Positions 5,524 to 7,678 of a stretch of DNA of 7,678 nucleotides are shown here, piece by piece. Each line of letters begins with the position of its first letter. Within the stretch, counting starts at the first letter, position 1. Origin of the DNA: Balneolales bacterium (GTDB lineage: Bacteria > Bacteroidota > Rhodothermia > Balneolales > Natronogracilivirgulaceae); the NCBI GenBank assembly GCA_007116685.1, contig SKIC01000284.1, positions 1-7,678 of the forward strand, written 5' to 3'. The notes beneath the pieces are model-generated. The model made no database searches. It worked only from the letters and a program-made list of their open reading frames with translations, and was not told where the DNA came from. The position numbers were made by a program, and so were the translations under genes.

Positions 5524-7678
5524 ATGGACAGTAACTTTTCGAACAGAGTCAGAGATGTAATCCAATTCAGTCGTGAAGAGGCTTTACGATTAGGTCATGA
5601 TTACATTGGTACTGAGCATCTTGTTTTGGGATTGATTCGACTTGGTGATGGAATCGCCATAAAAATCCTAAAAAACCTCAGTTGTGACTTATACAAACTC
5701 AAAAAAACTATTGAAGATACCGTTAGAGGAACTGGTGGTGCTGTTACTGTTGGGAATATCCCACTTACAAAACAGGCTGAGAAAGTACTCCGTATCACAT
5801 ACCTTGAAGCGAAATTATACAAAAGCGATACCATCGGCACAGAACACTTGCTGTTGTCTCTATTAAGAGATGATGAAAATATCGCAGCTCAAATTCTTCA
5901 GCAATTCAGCGTTTCTTACGATACTGTCCGCGAAGAATTAGACCTTATCATTACAGGACGAACCAGAAGCGAAGATACTGATATCCCCTCTGATCCGTCA
6001 TCATCCTCATCCTCAAAAGGCCAAAAACCATCCGGTAGCGCAAGGGAGCGTAAAATGGAAAAAACCAAAACACCCGTACTCGATAACTTTGGAAGAGATT
6101 TAACAAAACTTGCTGAAGATGGAAAACTCGATCCCATCATCGGTAGAGAAAAAGAAATTGAGCGTGTTGCTCAGGTTCTAAGTAGAAGAAAGAAGAATAA
6201 TCCCGTTCTTATCGGTGAACCCGGTGTAGGAAAAACTGCGATTGCTGAAGGGCTTGCCCTTAGGATTGTAAAACGTAAGGTATCACGTGTTCTTTACGAA
6301 AAAAGAGTAGTAGCTCTTGACCTTGCAGCACTTGTAGCCGGTACGAAATACCGCGGGCAATTTGAAGAGCGTATGAAAGCTGTGATGAGTGAGTTAGAAA
6401 AAACTCCCAATATCATTCTCTTCATTGATGAGCTTCATACTATTGTTGGAGCCGGTGGAGCAAGCGGTTCTTTAGATGCTTCAAATATGTTGAAACCTGC
6501 CCTTGCGCGAGGTGATGTACAAGCTATCGGAGCCACTACGCTCAACGAATACCGCCAGTTTATCGAAAAAGACGGTGCGCTGGAAAGACGCTTCCAGAAA
6601 ATTATGGTTGAGCCTACCTCCTCTGAGGAAACCATCGCTATTTTGAATCACATCAAAGAAAAATATGAGAAACATCATAGCGTAAGATATTCGAAAGAAG
6701 CCATCCAAAGCTGTGTAAAACTCACCGACAGATATATTACCGACCGATTTCTTCCGGATAAGGCTATTGATGCCCTTGATGAAGCCGGAGCGCGCGTTCA
6801 CTTGTCAAACATTACCGTTCCTAAAGAAATCATAGAACTGGAATCTGAAATTGAGCATACCAGCATTGAAAAAAATGCAATGGTTAAAAAGCAGCGCTTT
6901 GAAGAAGCTGCCAGACTCCGCGATCGTGAAAAGCGACTTATTGAAGAACTCGAAATCGCCCAAAGAGAATGGGAGAAAGAATCTGAAAGCATCGTTTATG
7001 ATGTTCTGGATGAAGACGTTGCCAAGGTTGTAGCAATGATGACCGGAATACCTGTAACCAAAATTGCGCAAAGCGAAGGTAAAAAGCTTCTCAAGATGAA
7101 AGACGAGCTTTCCGGAAAAGTTATTGGCCAGGAAGAAGCCATCCTGAAATTATCAAAAGCCATTCAGCGTACACGCGCCGGACTTAAAGATCCTAACAGG
7201 CCGATTGGTTCTTTCATTTTCCTAGGTCCAACTGGTGTTGGTAAAACAGAATTAGCTAAAGTTTTAGCCAAGTATCTGTTTGATATGGAAGAGGCTCTTA
7301 TTCGTATCGATATGAGTGAATACATGGAGAAATTCTCAGTTTCACGATTGGTCGGTGCGCCTCCGGGTTATGTTGGTTATGAAGAAGGCGGCGTTTTGAC
7401 AGAAAAAGTCAGACGTAAACCTTACAGCGTTGTTCTTCTTGATGAAATCGAAAAAGCACACCCTGATGTTTTCAATTTACTACTTCAGGTCCTCGATGAT
7501 GGTATCCTTACCGATAGCCTTGGCAGAAGAATCGATTTCAGAAACACCATCATTATCATGACATCTAATATTGGCGCTCGTGACATCAAAAATATGGGAC
7601 GCGGTATTGGTTTTGCCGGTGATGAGTCAGCCTTTGATTATGCTAAGATGAAATCAACTATTCAGGATGCACTTAGAA
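5524..7678 (+). CDS. clpC: ClpC-type AAA+ unfoldase, C-terminus missing
   Basis: ClpC unfolds proteins with ATP and feeds them to the ClpP peptidase. 718 residues are visible of about 840. Two Clp_N repeats fill residues 1-145 (GHDYIGTEHLVLGL and KSDTIGTEHLLLSL). A polar linker with six Ser at 159-164 follows. The first AAA+ module has Walker A GEPGVGKT 231-238, pore loop KYRG 275-278, Walker B FIDE 300-303, sensor GATT 336-339 and arginine-finger region ERRF 354-357. A short middle domain with a UVR motif (454-476, KKQRFEEAARLRDREKR) marks ClpC rather than ClpB, which has a much longer coiled coil, or ClpA, which has none. The second module has GPTGVGKT 568-575, pore loop GYVG 615-618, LLDE 638-641 and TSN 680-682. 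The ClpP-binding loop and the D2 small domain, expected in the last 120 residues, are off the edge. The start has no Shine-Dalgarno sequence. It seems to be its own transcription unit. Confidence 0.96.
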   Translation, partial: MDSNFSNRVRDVIQFSREEALRLGHDYIGTEHLVLGLIRLGDGIAIKILKNLSCDLYKLKKTIEDTVRGTGGAVTVGNIPLTKQAEKVLRITYLEAKLYKSDTIGTEHLLLSLLRDDENIAAQILQQFSVSYDTVREELDLIITGRTRSEDTDIPSDPSSSSSSKGQKPSGSARERKMEKTKTPVLDNFGRDLTKLAEDGKLDPIIGREKEIERVAQVLSRRKKNNPVLIGEPGVGKTAIAEGLALRIVKRKVSRVLYEKRVVALDLAALVAGTKYRGQFEERMKAVMSELEKTPNIILFIDELHTIVGAGGASGSLDASNMLKPALARGDVQAIGATTLNEYRQFIEKDGALERRFQKIMVEPTSSEETIAILNHIKEKYEKHHSVRYSKEAIQSCVKLTDRYITDRFLPDKAIDALDEAGARVHLSNITVPKEIIELESEIEHTSIEKNAMVKKQRFEEAARLRDREKRLIEELEIAQREWEKESESIVYDVLDEDVAKVVAMMTGIPVTKIAQSEGKKLLKMKDELSGKVIGQEEAILKLSKAIQRTRAGLKDPNRPIGSFIFLGPTGVGKTELAKVLAKYLFDMEEALIRIDMSEYMEKFSVSRLVGAPPGYVGYEEGGVLTEKVRRKPYSVVLLDEIEKAHPDVFNLLLQVLDDGILTDSLGRRIDFRNTIIIMTSNIGARDIKNMGRGIGFAGDESAFDYAKMKSTIQDALR

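Noticed and set aside
5998..6015. TCA/TCC repeat run in clpC as a phase-variable microsatellite
   Set aside because: The unit is a multiple of three, so changes would only alter the number of Ser in a flexible linker and would not switch the frame; the run is short.
6481..6801. 106-codon minus-strand open frame inside clpC
   Set aside because: Antisense to the conserved first AAA+ module and middle domain of ClpC; no family resemblance.

Overview
The window holds six housekeeping genes: two cut by the window ends, four complete. Nothing in it looks like a mobile element, prophage, CRISPR array or defence system, and I see no new multi-gene system. The items worth a second look are small, non-coding and regulatory.

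The organism is probably a member of the Bacteroidota or the neighbouring Balneolota/Rhodothermota lineage. None of the six start codons has a Shine-Dalgarno sequence. The best promoter matches are of the TTG-N20-TAnnTTTG type used by the Bacteroidota sigma factor. Ribosomal protein S20 begins MPQHKSS, which I recall as typical of the Rhodothermus/Chlorobium side rather than the Bacteroidia form (MANHKS). Base composition is moderate and even across the window. The lineage call is an inference from memory and is not proven.

The layout is divergent around an intergenic region at 3422-3550. On the minus strand, running leftwards, are cmk (cytidylate kinase), rpsA (ribosomal protein S1, six S1 domains with charged tails), a strong intrinsic terminator, and nadA (quinolinate synthase, truncated at the left edge). 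On the plus strand, running rightwards, are rpsT (ribosomal protein S20), gpmI (cofactor-independent phosphoglycerate mutase), a probable terminator, then a separate unit with clpC (AAA+ unfoldase of the ClpCP protease, truncated at the right edge).

The genes cover nucleotide supply (cmk), translation (rpsA, rpsT), glycolysis (gpmI), NAD synthesis (nadA) and protein quality control (clpC). cmk-rpsA is an old conserved pair that joins CMP/dCMP recycling with translation. The rpsT-gpmI pair is likely one transcript.

The main non-coding observations are: a 10-bp GAAA-capped hairpin in the cmk-rpsA spacer that can fold only in the rpsA-sense RNA; an 11-base word shared by the rpsT and clpC leaders; an 8-bp inverted repeat enclosing that word upstream of clpC; a G-free pyrimidine tract before gpmI; overlapping divergent promoters between cmk and rpsT; and an unclear transcription source for nadA just behind the rpsA terminator.
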